39,010 nucleotides of DNA from assembly GCA_001983555.1 (NCBI GenBank), contig LJHE01000001.1:15870-54879 (forward strand). Reading direction: 5' to 3'. The position numbers and the translations under genes were made by a program. Source of the stretch: Candidatus Epulonipiscioides gigas. GTDB taxonomy: Bacteria; Bacillota; Clostridia; Lachnospirales; Cellulosilyticaceae. A model generated the notes under the pieces. It saw nothing but the letters and a program-made list of their open reading frames with translations, searched no databases and was not told the origin of the DNA. This document shows, piece after piece, positions 24,760 through 33,370 of this stretch; positions within the stretch are counted from its first letter, which is position 1, and each line of letters begins with the position of its first letter.

Positions 24760-26061
24760 TTGGATTTATTTATTTTATTTAGTAGATATATAATTAATTT
24801 TTTAGCTATTTTAATTTTTGTATTAAATTTAGGACAAGAACAATTAAAACCTTATATTGTAAAGTCTCATTTATATAAAATAGCAATTGCATTATTTACT
24901 TTTCCAATGATTATAATAATGATAAAAGATTTTGAAAATATTTCTTACTTATTTATAAATTGGTTTTTAATGATAATAATTATAAGTGTTTTTTATTATG
25001 TACTTAAAGGTCATTTAGAAATAATGGGGGCAGTAATTTTATATTTGATTATTATTTCTATGATAATGTTAAATAGATTAAATATTTTTCTTGCAAGAAG
25101 ACAAATTATTTTTTTAACTGTTGCTGTTCTTGCAGGACTTGCAATTGTTGTTTTATTTTCTTTTATAATAAATAAAAAATTAATGAAATTTTATACGCCA
25201 ATTTTATTAATTTTATTATTACTTCCTTTTATACTTGGTGAAAGGATATATGGAGCATTAAATTGGGTCGATTTAGAAATTATTTCTTTTCAACCTTCAG
25301 AATTAGGCAAAATTTTATATGTATTAATCGGAGCACGTATTTTAACTAACAATGAGATAAATAAACCCGTTCTAAAATTTTTTATTTTGACTAGTATTAT
25401 TTCTTCAATATTTTTAGTTCAACGAGATTTAGGTGCAGCATTTTTATATTTTGGAGTATTTTTAATATTATTTTATATTCATACCTTAAAATTATTATAT
25501 CTCATTATTGGAGGGGTTTTGTGTGGAGTTGGAGGATTAATTTTTACAGCAATGTTTGCCCATGTTAGACAAAGAGTATTAAACTGGATTAATCCCTTTA
25601 ATGATGTTTTAGGCAGCGGATATCAAATGGTACAAGGACTCTTTGCAATGGGTACATGGGGAGTTTTAGGAAGCGGAATTTATCTTGGCACGCCAAAAAA
25701 TGTCCCATTTGTAACTACAGATTTTATATTTGCTGCAATTGTTGAAGAATTAGGAATAATAATTGCTTTTTTAGTAATACTGAGTTTTTTTTGTATAGGA
25801 TTTTTTGGTTGTATAATAGCAATAAAGTTAGAAAATGATTTCTTAAAATATATTGCTCTTGGATATACATCATTTATAATATTACAGAGCTTCTTAATAC
25901 TAGGAGGCATTTTACAAATTATTCCCTTAACTGGAGTTACGCTTCCGTTTGTAAGTTATGGTGGCTCATCAATTTTAAGTTCTATTATAATGATTTTTAT
26001 TTTATTTTACTTACCATATTACAATGATGAAGGAACTAAAAAAAATGGAAGAAAGAAATAA
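24760..26061 (+). CDS. FtsW/RodA/SpoVE-family peptidoglycan glycosyltransferase
   Basis: SEDS proteins polymerise lipid II into glycan strands in the membrane. The 433-residue protein has about ten membrane helices and the family motifs ALNWVDLEIISFQPSELGKI, VQRDLGAAFLYFGVF, FNDVLGSGYQMVQGLFAMGTWG and TGVTLPFVSYGGSS. The start is TTG at 24760 with AAAGGAGAGG upstream. The next gene is its class B transpeptidase partner and overlaps its end, so the pair forms a synthase unit. Whether it serves division, elongation or sporulation cannot be told from sequence alone. Confidence 0.93.
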   Translation: MDLFILFSRYIINFLAILIFVLNLGQEQLKPYIVKSHLYKIAIALFTFPMIIIMIKDFENISYLFINWFLMIIIISVFYYVLKGHLEIMGAVILYLIIISMIMLNRLNIFLARRQIIFLTVAVLAGLAIVVLFSFIINKKLMKFYTPILLILLLLPFILGERIYGALNWVDLEIISFQPSELGKILYVLIGARILTNNEINKPVLKFFILTSIISSIFLVQRDLGAAFLYFGVFLILFYIHTLKLLYLIIGGVLCGVGGLIFTAMFAHVRQRVLNWINPFNDVLGSGYQMVQGLFAMGTWGVLGSGIYLGTPKNVPFVTTDFIFAAIVEELGIIIAFLVILSFFCIGFFGCIIAIKLENDFLKYIALGYTSFIILQSFLILGGILQIIPLTGVTLPFVSYGGSSILSSIIMIFILFYLPYYNDEGTKKNGRKK

Positions 26062-27406
26062 ATCTATTATTAAGGTAATGATTATACTTGGAATTTTGCT
26101 TGGAATTTGTGTTTTAAGAACTATATATATTTCAGGGTTTAGCAAGCTTGGATTTAACCAATATAATAAACGTCTAATTTTATTAGAAAATAGAGTATTA
26201 CGTGGAAATTTTTATGACATAAATGGAACTGCTCTTACAGAAAATATAAATGATATTAGAGATTATATTTTTGATGGTAGATATAATACAAGTGTAGGAT
26301 ATTTAGAATATGGTGAGTATGGTCTTGAAAAGAATTATGCAAAAATTTTACTATCACCAACATATAATTTTTGGAGTATAATAACAAATTTATTTACTAA
26401 AGAAAAATTTACAGGCCATGATATACATTTAACATTAGATAATAATTTACAATCTGTTATCGAGAAATCTTTTAAAGACAAAAATGGTGCTGCAGTTGTA
26501 ATTGAACCTAAAACAGGTCAAATACGTGCAATATATTCATCACCAAATTTTAACCCAAATATAGGAGCAACAGATTTTGAAGAAGTGTTAGCTCAACCAA
26601 ATAATCCTTTGCTAAATCGAGCAACACAAGGATTATATCCTCCTGGCTCAATTTTTAAAATATTATTAGCATATGCTATTATAGATGAGTTCCCTGAATC
26701 TTATCAAAATATTACCTATGACTGTACAGGTGAAATTAATGTAGATGGAAATACAATAAGTTGCTATAATCATAATGCTCATGGTACAATTAATTTAAAT
26801 GATGCTTTTAAATATTCATGTAACACATATTTTGTGAATTTAAGTCAATATATTAGTTACAAAAAATTAGCGAGTATTGCAAAAGATTTTTTATTTAATA
26901 CTTATTTACCTACTACTACTTCAGTAAAAGTAAGCCAATTTGATAAAAAAGATGATAATACATTTAGTAAATATTTAGCTTATATTGGACAAGGAAAAAC
27001 TTTGGTGACTCCTTTTCATATGGCAATGATTGCTGCAATGATTGCAAATAATGGTGTTTTAATGGAGCCTTATATGATAGATTATATAGACGGTAAAGAA
27101 CCAAATTTACCAATATTATACGATAGTATTATAGAAGAAGACATGGCAAAAAAGCTTCAGGATTTAATGATAGGTGTTGTTAATGGAGGTACTGGAAGAG
27201 CTCTTAGTAATATAAATGCTACTATTGGAATAAAAACCGGCACTGCAGAAAATGAAGGTGAAAAAGCTCATTCTTGGGTCATAGGATTTGCACAAGATAG
27301 AGAAAATACTTTAGCTTTTTCAGTTATAGTTGAAAATGAAGAAGGTAGTTCAATGGATATTACAAAAAATATAATTCAAAATTTTTTAGAAAATAATAGG
27401 AATTAA
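26045..27406 (+). CDS. penicillin-binding protein, class B-like transpeptidase
   Basis: The enzyme cross-links peptidoglycan stem peptides. I favour the start at 26045 (MEERNKSI), with AAGGA ten bases before it; an ATG at 26024 would add seven residues. The 453-residue protein has one N-terminal membrane anchor, the linker RVLRGNFYDINGTALTEN (the usual RGxIxDRNG box in altered form), then the transpeptidase motifs SIFK (nucleophile Ser), SCN and KTGTAEN. It is shorter than FtsI and resembles actinobacterial PbpA-type partners. It overlaps the SEDS gene by 17 bases. The Nudix gene follows. Confidence 0.93.
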   Translation: MEERNKSIIKVMIILGILLGICVLRTIYISGFSKLGFNQYNKRLILLENRVLRGNFYDINGTALTENINDIRDYIFDGRYNTSVGYLEYGEYGLEKNYAKILLSPTYNFWSIITNLFTKEKFTGHDIHLTLDNNLQSVIEKSFKDKNGAAVVIEPKTGQIRAIYSSPNFNPNIGATDFEEVLAQPNNPLLNRATQGLYPPGSIFKILLAYAIIDEFPESYQNITYDCTGEINVDGNTISCYNHNAHGTINLNDAFKYSCNTYFVNLSQYISYKKLASIAKDFLFNTYLPTTTSVKVSQFDKKDDNTFSKYLAYIGQGKTLVTPFHMAMIAAMIANNGVLMEPYMIDYIDGKEPNLPILYDSIIEEDMAKKLQDLMIGVVNGGTGRALSNINATIGIKTGTAENEGEKAHSWVIGFAQDRENTLAFSVIVENEEGSSMDITKNIIQNFLENNRN

Positions 27407-27483
27407 TGAATTTTGTTGTAAAAAATAACAAAATTGTTTATAATAACTCTAATTGGCATTCTTGGAGGAAGACAGGTGAGAAT

Positions 27484-27957
27484 ATGATAGAAACTGTCAG
27501 TTGTGGAGGTGTAGTTATTTATAAAGGAAAGTTACTTATTCTATATAAGGATTATAAAAACAAATATGTAGGATGGGTTCTTCCAAAAGGAACTGTTGAA
27601 ACAGGTGAAACACATCAAGTTACTGCCGTAAGAGAAGTTAGAGAAGAATCAGGTGTAAGTGCAAATATTGTTAAATATGTAGGAACTAGTCAATATTCTT
27701 TTCAAGGAAATGATGATATAATTAATAAAAGTGTTCATTGGTATTTAATGAAAACAACTAGTTTCTATACAAAACCTCAAAGAGAAGAATATTTTTTAGA
27801 TGCTGGATTTTATAAATATCATGAAGCTTATCATCTTCTGAAATTTTCAGATGAAAGATATGTTTTGAAAAAAGCTTATAATGCATATCTTGAACTTAGA
27901 AAAAATAATCAATGGTTTAGTAAAGATGAAGGAAATTTTTATTACAAATACAAATAA
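27484..27957 (+). CDS. Nudix hydrolase
   Basis: Nudix enzymes cleave nucleoside diphosphates linked to another group. The Nudix box is complete: GTVETGETHQVTAVREVREE followed by SGV, fitting GX5EX7REUXEEXGU. Upstream VSCGGVVIYKGKLLILYKD and GWVLPKG are typical of the diadenosine-polyphosphate or NTP-hydrolase types. The start at 27484 (MIETVSCGG) is chosen because GGAGGAAG and AGGTGAG precede it; an open frame from 27406 adds 26 unconserved residues. The 157-residue length fits. Substrate unknown. A terminator follows. Confidence 0.93.
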   Translation: MIETVSCGGVVIYKGKLLILYKDYKNKYVGWVLPKGTVETGETHQVTAVREVREESGVSANIVKYVGTSQYSFQGNDDIINKSVHWYLMKTTSFYTKPQREEYFLDAGFYKYHEAYHLLKFSDERYVLKKAYNAYLELRKNNQWFSKDEGNFYYKYK

Positions 27958-27970
27958 ATATATATTATAG

Positions 27971-27992
27971 AAGAAGCTTAGGCTTCTTTTTT
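27971..27992 (+). terminator. terminator after the Nudix gene
   Basis: AAGAAGC and GCTTCTT pair around TTAG, and T residues follow. It closes the run of genes from ruvA. Confidence 0.85.
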
Positions 27993-28065
27993 ATCTTTAC
28001 AAATCCTACCTTTATAGGTACTTTATGGAAATGTTAAAATTTTGTTTCCTTTTTACTACATAATA

Positions 28066-28074
28066 TGATATAAT
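28066..28074 (+). promoter_or_regulatory. extended -10 promoter of the PemK/MazF-like gene
   Basis: TGATATAAT gives a perfect -10 with the TG extension. No good -35 is seen at normal distance. The gene starts 41 bases downstream after AAAGGGG. Confidence 0.55.
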
Positions 28075-28114
28075 AACCTTGTAATATAAAGTTAACAGAA
28101 AGGGGCTTATTAAA

Positions 28115-28645
28115 ATGGACACTAATCAGATACAAAAAGAAATGAAAGAAATAGGAGAAGCACTATCAAATATGAAAAATTATCCTGATGTACCTGGATT
28201 TGTTACAGATATAAAATATCAAGTAGGACAATTATCCTATTTTTATGATAATTTGGCACCAAAACAAACTGGAGATCCTTCAACTACGTTTTATAGACCT
28301 AAAAAATTTCCTAAAGTGCATCAATTAGCATATTTTAATCTTACAAGAGGTTTTCCAAAAGAACTATATGGAGGGCATTGGTGCTATGTTTTTAAGTATT
28401 TTAAGAGTAAATTTATAATTATTCCTACAACATCTGTAAAAGCAAATTCACTTCCTCCTGATCCAGAGTTTCAGCTAGATATTGCTGTTAGTGATTTTAA
28501 AAATGGCATGCTAACTAGATTGCAGCTTAGCGACATGCGTACTATTGACATACAACGATTATATTGCGGAAAGGGCTTCTATGATGTAACTACTGACAGA
28601 GAGTATATTTTACATAATATAAATAAGATGTTACTTGCAGAGTAG
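28115..28645 (+). CDS. PemK/MazF-like protein, no partner antitoxin
   Basis: The 176-residue protein has a C-terminal part resembling PemK/MazF endoribonucleases: a strand around LAYFNLTRGFPKEL (71-84), HWCYVFKYFKSKFIIIPTTS (88-107) matching the MazF core, and LQLSDMRTIDIQRL, close to the MazF DQIRTID motif. An N-terminal 60 residues without family similarity begin with a probable helix (KEMKEIGEALSNM). MazF toxins usually follow a small antitoxin gene; none precedes this one, which has its own promoter and terminator. It may be a domesticated RNase, a solitary toxin or a binding protein without activity. Ribosome binding site AAAGGGG. Confidence 0.75.
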   Translation: MDTNQIQKEMKEIGEALSNMKNYPDVPGFVTDIKYQVGQLSYFYDNLAPKQTGDPSTTFYRPKKFPKVHQLAYFNLTRGFPKELYGGHWCYVFKYFKSKFIIIPTTSVKANSLPPDPEFQLDIAVSDFKNGMLTRLQLSDMRTIDIQRLYCGKGFYDVTTDREYILHNINKMLLAE

Positions 28646-28674
28646 ATATAAAAATGGGCCTCAGCCTAAATATT

Positions 28675-28709
28675 AAGGGGATAGTCCTAAAAAGACCAAT
28701 CCCCTTTTT
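28675..28709. terminator. bidirectional terminator
   Basis: AAGGGGAT and ATCCCCTT, extended by GTC/GAC, form a stem with a small bulge, followed by five T on the plus strand. It lies between the MazF-like gene and the converging small zinc-ribbon gene. Confidence 0.8.
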
Positions 28710-28881
28710 GACCACAAAATGGACAGGTAATATCATCTTGCGCTTTTTGACTAAGTTCAAGTACAGATAGATCACTATGCATAGCAGTACTGTTAAAAAT
28801 AGTAGTGTCAACTGCATTTGATAAAAATTCGGGACCTGATAAATCATAGCCACAATTGTTGCATTTAATATAACTATACAT
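28687..28881 (-). CDS. small zinc-ribbon protein
   Basis: This 64-residue protein starts at 28881 (MYSYIKCNNCGYDLSG), because AGAGGAGAA lies seven to eight bases upstream; the open frame itself extends 58 residues further with no conservation. Two CxxC pairs, CNNC near the start and CPFC near the end, would bind one zinc ion. The middle is unremarkable. No function can be assigned. The stop codon lies within the shared terminator hairpin. Confidence 0.7.
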   Translation of the reverse strand: MYSYIKCNNCGYDLSGPEFLSNAVDTTIFNSTAMHSDLSVLELSQKAQDDITCPFCGQKGDWSF

Positions 28882-29030
28882 AACAAATTCTCCTCTTTTA
28901 AATTTCGGAATATAACTCAAATTGCTATTTTTTGAGAAAAAAACCATTCTTAGGTAGTATATACTAAAACAATTAAAATATACATCAGATTTTAAAATAT
29001 AAAAAAAATTTTTAAATTGGTCAAATTTGG

Positions 29031-29060
29031 TTGAATAGAAATTCAAAAAAATCATATCAT
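29031..29060 (+). promoter_or_regulatory. possible promoter of the DUF2680-like gene
   Basis: TTGAAT (29031-29036) and TATCAT (29055-29060) are 18 bases apart, about 33 bases before the start codon. The match is moderate. Confidence 0.45.
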
Positions 29061-29092
29061 AACCTTATATAAGAATTTAGGAGGAAATAAAT

Positions 29093-29704
29093 ATGAAAAA
29101 CAGCCAGTTAAAATCCGTAGCTATTGTGATGTCTCTTGTTATAGGAGCTGCTCCTGTATTTGCATGCAATAGCGCTCCAAGAGCTAACACAACTAGAAGT
29201 TCTCTAATCGAGGTGGTACCAACTACGGCCACGGTGACTCCTGCACCAAGTACAACCGTTGCTCCAAGTACAACTTCTGCACCAAGTACAACCGCTACAC
29301 AAGAAACAAAAGAAGAAACAAAGCAAGAAACAAAAAAAGAAGAAGCTAAAAAAACAGAAGAAACAAGAGAAGTTAAAAAGGATTCTCAAACTGAAAAAAA
29401 AGATGTTAAAGATGAAAATGCAGCTTTCACAATTGATAACTTTAAAATAATACAAGCTTCTTTAATTACTTTAGGCATAAAACAAGAAGATTTAGAAATA
29501 CAAATTAAAGAAGGTAAAAAATTAGTTGATGTTCTTGAACAAGGGGAAATTCCAGTTAAAAAATTTAAAAAACAACTTGTTAAAGAATATTCTAAAGCCA
29601 TAAAAGAAGGTCAAAAAGAAGGCAAGCTTACTAAAGAAGAAGCTAAAACTTTAAAAAAAGCTATCAAAGAAAAAGTTGATGGTTGGATGACTGAAAGTAA
29701 ATAG
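29093..29704 (+). CDS. exported DUF2680-like protein with Thr/Pro and Lys/Glu linkers
   Basis: The 203-residue protein has a signal peptide (hydrophobic 8-22). Cleavage may be at VFA, directly before a cysteine, so it could be a lipoprotein with a weak lipobox. Next comes a Thr/Ser/Pro segment with three near-repeats of APSTT (18-bp DNA repeats), then a highly charged Lys/Glu helix to about residue 110. The C-terminal domain (SLITLGIKQEDLEIQIKEGK to the end) matches the helical DUF2680 pattern found in exported clostridial proteins of unknown role. AGGAGGAAA precedes the start. A terminator follows. Confidence 0.8.
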   Translation: MKNSQLKSVAIVMSLVIGAAPVFACNSAPRANTTRSSLIEVVPTTATVTPAPSTTVAPSTTSAPSTTATQETKEETKQETKKEEAKKTEETREVKKDSQTEKKDVKDENAAFTIDNFKIIQASLITLGIKQEDLEIQIKEGKKLVDVLEQGEIPVKKFKKQLVKEYSKAIKEGQKEGKLTKEEAKTLKKAIKEKVDGWMTESK

Positions 29705-29711
29705 CTCTCTC

Positions 29712-29741
29712 AAGGACCTGAACGTAGCAGGTTCTTTTTTT
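29712..29741 (+). terminator. terminator after the DUF2680-like gene
   Basis: AAGGACCTG pairs with CAGGTTCTT (one G-U) around a 7-base loop, followed by a run of T. Confidence 0.85.
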
Positions 29742-29755
29742 ATATAAATCAATTA

Positions 29756-29786
29756 TAAAAAAAGGTATTGCATTAGAGCAACACCT
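29756..29786 (-). terminator. terminator of uppP
   Basis: On the minus strand AGGTGTTGC and GCAATACCT pair around a short loop and are followed by seven T. It lies directly past the uppP stop codon. Confidence 0.85.
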
Positions 29787-29789
29787 AAA

Positions 29790-30638
29790 TTATTTCCATG
29801 GAAAGAATAATCCATAAGCTAAAACTAAGAATGCAAAAATCATTCTATATATTGCAAAATATCTCATAGGTTTCTTTTTTAGGAAGTCTAAGAATGATCC
29901 AATTACAGCAATCGCAACTACAAATGAAACTAAAAATCCTACAAAAAGAGCAGCCCATTCTTCTGGCACAAGATTCCCTCTAGCATCTAAAAGATTAAGA
30001 AAAGCTTGCCCAAACATTATGGGTATTGCTAGGAAAAATGAATATTCAGCTGCAGCTACTGTTCCTAGCCCTCCAGCCCATCCTCCTATAATGGTCGAAG
30101 CCGACCGAGATACACCAGGAATAATCGAACAAACTTGAAAAAGTCCAACAATAATAGCCTGTCTTGGTGTAATTACTAATTGTGATAAAGACCTATTATC
30201 ACGTTTTCTAAGATTGTTTTCTGCTACAATCATAAGTACTCCCCCTACAAATAATGCAATTGAAACTACTAATGGATTAAAAAGATAGTATTGCACTACA
30301 TCATCAAATGGAATTCCAATGGCAGCCGCGGGCAAGCAAGATATACATATCATTATCCAAAAGTACATCCCGCTTTTTTGTGCTGGCACATTTCGTGATG
30401 GAAATAAATTAATTATCGTATCCATAATTTTTTGCCTATATAAATACACTACTGCAAGTGTTGCTCCAAGTTGAATAACCATATTAAACATATCTACAAA
30501 CTCTTTATTTGTATGACTATAAAAATTTAATAAATTTGAAAATATTATTAAGTGTCCTGTTGATGAAACAGGTAAAAATTCTGTAAGTCCTTCAATAATG
30601 CCAAGAATTCCTGCTTTTAGCATAAAAATTAAGTCCAA
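29790..30638 (-). CDS. uppP: undecaprenyl-diphosphatase (BacA type)
   Basis: UppP dephosphorylates undecaprenyl pyrophosphate on the outer face of the membrane, recycling the lipid carrier of cell-wall synthesis and giving bacitracin tolerance. The 282-residue protein has about eight membrane helices and the catalytic motifs EGLTEFLPVSSTGH (16-29) and PGVSRSAST. The start is TTG at 30638, supported by AAAGGAGG seven bases upstream. It stands alone with its own terminator. Confidence 0.96.
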   Translation of the reverse strand: MDLIFMLKAGILGIIEGLTEFLPVSSTGHLIIFSNLLNFYSHTNKEFVDMFNMVIQLGATLAVVYLYRQKIMDTIINLFPSRNVPAQKSGMYFWIMICISCLPAAAIGIPFDDVVQYYLFNPLVVSIALFVGGVLMIVAENNLRKRDNRSLSQLVITPRQAIIVGLFQVCSIIPGVSRSASTIIGGWAGGLGTVAAAEYSFFLAIPIMFGQAFLNLLDARGNLVPEEWAALFVGFLVSFVVAIAVIGSFLDFLKKKPMRYFAIYRMIFAFLVLAYGLFFPWK

Positions 30639-30837
30639 GAAAAGTCCTCCTTTATTATTTATATTTATTTATATTTCTAATCCTAGCTTGTACTTAGAAT
30701 AATATATGAAAAAAAATATTAGATTATGAGAGTTTAATCCAAAACAATATTATATATTCTTAAAATATTATATTATATCTTAATATTTATGTCAAAATTA
30801 TATTTTTTATCTAAAAATAGCAAGAATACTCCATCAT

Positions 30838-31011
30838 CTATAGACAGTAAGATAAATTGCTTATGCAGTAAATAATTTGTTAAAGCTGGAAGTAGTATGT
30901 AAGACCAATGTAAGAACCATATGAACTCTGGGGATAGCTCAAGGAAACTTAGTAGAATACTACTATTGACTGAGAAGCCCCCACTTCACACTATAAGTGG
31001 GGGTAGTTCAC
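30838..31011 (+). mobile_element. decayed IS200/IS605 tnpB 3' end with right end
   Basis: Broken-frame translation gives pieces resembling the TnpB tail: DSKIN for DRDIN, then LLKLEVVCKTNVRT, NLVEYYY and LRSPHF, interrupted by stops. The end has the IS605-group right-end form: CCCCCACTT (30978-30986) and AAGTGGGGG (30995-31003) pair, followed by TAGTTCAC, ending at 31011. In live elements this end also encodes the TnpB guide RNA scaffold. No tnpA, left end or intact tnpB is present, so the copy is dead. Confidence 0.75.
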
Positions 31012-31253
31012 TATTTTGATTCTGCAGGCATATATTTTAATGGATGCAATTTTCCGTCTGGAGTTTTGATTTTTGTATGAGCTAACTGATTTTTAAAGTT
31101 TCCTCTAAATATTTGAAGATATTCTTGTCGCAATTCTTGTTGCTCTTCGGTTTCTTCAATAGTAAGACCCTCACTTTTTTTCTTATTAGCTAATTCATTA
31201 ATTCTTGCAATAAGTTTTTCCATATCAAAATTTTCTGCATTAAAATTTTCCAT
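31011..31253 (-). CDS. DUF896 (UPF0291, YnzC-like) protein
   Basis: The 80-residue protein contains the DUF896 helical hairpin: LIARINELANKKKSEGLTIE, then EEQQELRQEYLQIFRGNFKN, followed by HTKIKTPDG. YnzC of B. subtilis is a small SOS-region protein of unknown biochemical role. AAAGGAC precedes the start. It follows parC by 16 bases and probably shares its transcript. The last base of its TAG stop codon is the terminal base of the IS200/IS605 remnant, so the insertion defined or replaced its original end. Confidence 0.9.
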   Translation of the reverse strand: MENFNAENFDMEKLIARINELANKKKSEGLTIEETEEQQELRQEYLQIFRGNFKNQLAHTKIKTPDGKLHPLKYMPAESK

Positions 31254-31269
31254 AATTTCAGTCCTTTCA

Positions 31270-33354
31270 TTATTTAACCTGATCTCTGTCTAGAGCATAC
31301 AATTTTTGCATACAATATTTTTTAGTAACACTAATTACTTTAACACCTTGACTATCACGCTTTTGTACAAATTCAATATCATTATTTTTAAAATATTCTT
31401 TTTTACCATCTTCTCGAAGTGCACAAGCAGTTTCATTTTCTTTTAATACTATAATACCAACACAAGGAGATTTTGAATAATAAGCATTTACAAGTTTTTT
31501 TCTATTTGTTTTAGTAACATATAAAGATAGAGGAATTTTTGCAACATATCCATTTTTAAATCCTATTAAAACAGTTGCGTTATAATCCAAAGTAGGATAA
31601 ACATAAATAATCCTTTCGTCTTCATCAAGTCCTAATAAATTTGGTAGATAAACTCCTAATTGACTAGCCTTTACATCTTCTATATCATACATTTTGAGCT
31701 TATAAACTCGAGCTTTATTGCTAAAAAATAAAAGCTCTGTTTTATTACTCGCTTCAATTTCTAAAATTATTTCGTCATTTTCTTTTAGACGATGTTCGGC
31801 AGCACTTCTAAGAGATGCAAGCGAAATTTTCTTAAAATATTGCTCCTTAGTTAGGAAAATCTTGACCCTATATTCAGGAGTTAGATGATGCGTTTGTACT
31901 AAGACTTCTTCAGAATCTAGCAGTAGCTTTGTTTTTCGAGGCGTATCATATTTTTTCTTGATTTCTCTAAGGTCATCTATTATAACCTTTTTTAGTTTTT
32001 CTTCACTATTAATAATCCCTTGTAATTTTTTAATTTCTTTTTCTAATTCTTTAGTTTCTTTAATAGATTTTAAAATATATTGTTTATTAAGATTTCTCAG
32101 TTTGATTTCTGCTATAAAATCAGCCTGTAAATTTGTGATAGAAAAGTTTTTCATTAGAGCAGGAATTACATCCGATTCTTTTTCACTATTTCTAATTAGA
32201 GCAATTGCCTTATCGATATCTAGTAAAATATAGCTAAGACCGAGTAAAAGATGCTGTCTTTTTTCTAATTTATTAATATTAAATTTATATTTTTTAATAA
32301 TACAATTTTTTCTAAACGAGCACCATTCTTTTAAAATGTCTTGCACCCCTAAAACAACTGGATGACCATCAATTAGTATATTAAAATTACAGCTAAAAGA
32401 GTCCTGCAAAGGAGTCATAACAAAAAGTTTTTGCATTAAAACATCTGCATTTACTCCTCTTTTTAAATCTATTGTGAGCTTTAATCCATTTAAATCCGTT
32501 TCATCTCTTACGTCATTTATTTCTCGTACTTTTCCAGACTTAACAAGATCTTCTATTTTATCAATAATAGCCTCAATAGTAGTAGTATAAGGAATTTGAC
32601 TTATTTCTATACAATTTTCGCTTTTTATAATTTTATACGTAGCTCTGACTTTAAATGAACCTTTGCCACTCTTTAATATATGTCTCATTTCAGCTTGATT
32701 ATAAATTAATTCTCCTCCAGTAGAAAAATCTGGAGCTTTAATATATTGTGATATATCAAACTTGTCACCTTCTGATAAAAATCCTATTGTACCATCACAA
32801 ACTTCTCCTAAATTAAACCCACAAATATTACTTGCCATACCAACTGCAATGCCTTGGTTAGCATTTACTAAAATATTGGGGAAACGACTTGGCAAGAGCA
32901 CAGGCTCTTTCATTTTTCCGTCATAATTATCCACAAAATCTACACTTTCTTCTTCAATATCCGAAAATAATGTTTCACAAATATCACTTAATTTAGCTTC
33001 CGTATATCTTGCAGCTGCATATGCCATATCCTTGGAATAGACTTTGCCAAAATTACCTTTAGAATTTACATATGGTACATTAAGTGCATCATATCCTTTT
33101 GTAAGTCTAACCATTGTTTCATATATTGCACTATCACCATGTGGATTAAGTTTCATAGTTTGCCCAACAATATTGGCAGATTTTGTACGAGATTGCTTTA
33201 AAAGCCCCATTTTATACATTGTATATAAAAGTTTTCTATGAGATGGTTTAAACCCATCTATTTCTGGTAATGCCCTTGAAACAATTACGCTCATGGCATA
33301 CGGCATATAATTTATTTCAAGTGTATCTGATATATTTTGTTTAATCACATTCAT
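31270..33354 (-). CDS. parC: DNA topoisomerase IV subunit A
   Basis: ParC is the DNA-cutting subunit that unlinks daughter chromosomes. The start at 33354 has AGGGGG seven bases upstream; an ATG at 33360 lies too close to it. The 694 residues include the breakage-reunion domain with SRALPEIDGFKPSHRKLLY, the quinolone-region motif NPHGDSAIYETM with the sensitive-type serine, and the catalytic tyrosine in AYAAARYTE (about residue 117). The coiled-coil tower and a short C-terminal beta-pinwheel follow. I find no GyrA box (QRRGGKG), which favours ParC over GyrA. It follows parE by 16 bases. Confidence 0.93.
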   Translation of the reverse strand: MNVIKQNISDTLEINYMPYAMSVIVSRALPEIDGFKPSHRKLLYTMYKMGLLKQSRTKSANIVGQTMKLNPHGDSAIYETMVRLTKGYDALNVPYVNSKGNFGKVYSKDMAYAAARYTEAKLSDICETLFSDIEEESVDFVDNYDGKMKEPVLLPSRFPNILVNANQGIAVGMASNICGFNLGEVCDGTIGFLSEGDKFDISQYIKAPDFSTGGELIYNQAEMRHILKSGKGSFKVRATYKIIKSENCIEISQIPYTTTIEAIIDKIEDLVKSGKVREINDVRDETDLNGLKLTIDLKRGVNADVLMQKLFVMTPLQDSFSCNFNILIDGHPVVLGVQDILKEWCSFRKNCIIKKYKFNINKLEKRQHLLLGLSYILLDIDKAIALIRNSEKESDVIPALMKNFSITNLQADFIAEIKLRNLNKQYILKSIKETKELEKEIKKLQGIINSEEKLKKVIIDDLREIKKKYDTPRKTKLLLDSEEVLVQTHHLTPEYRVKIFLTKEQYFKKISLASLRSAAEHRLKENDEIILEIEASNKTELLFFSNKARVYKLKMYDIEDVKASQLGVYLPNLLGLDEDERIIYVYPTLDYNATVLIGFKNGYVAKIPLSLYVTKTNRKKLVNAYYSKSPCVGIIVLKENETACALREDGKKEYFKNNDIEFVQKRDSQGVKVISVTKKYCMQKLYALDRDQVK

Positions 33355-33370
33355 AAACATTCCCCCTGTT

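Noticed and set aside
28590-28886. 98-residue open frame overlapping the small zinc-ribbon gene
   Set aside because: It shows no family features and overlaps the gene with a good ribosome binding site and zinc motifs in another frame.
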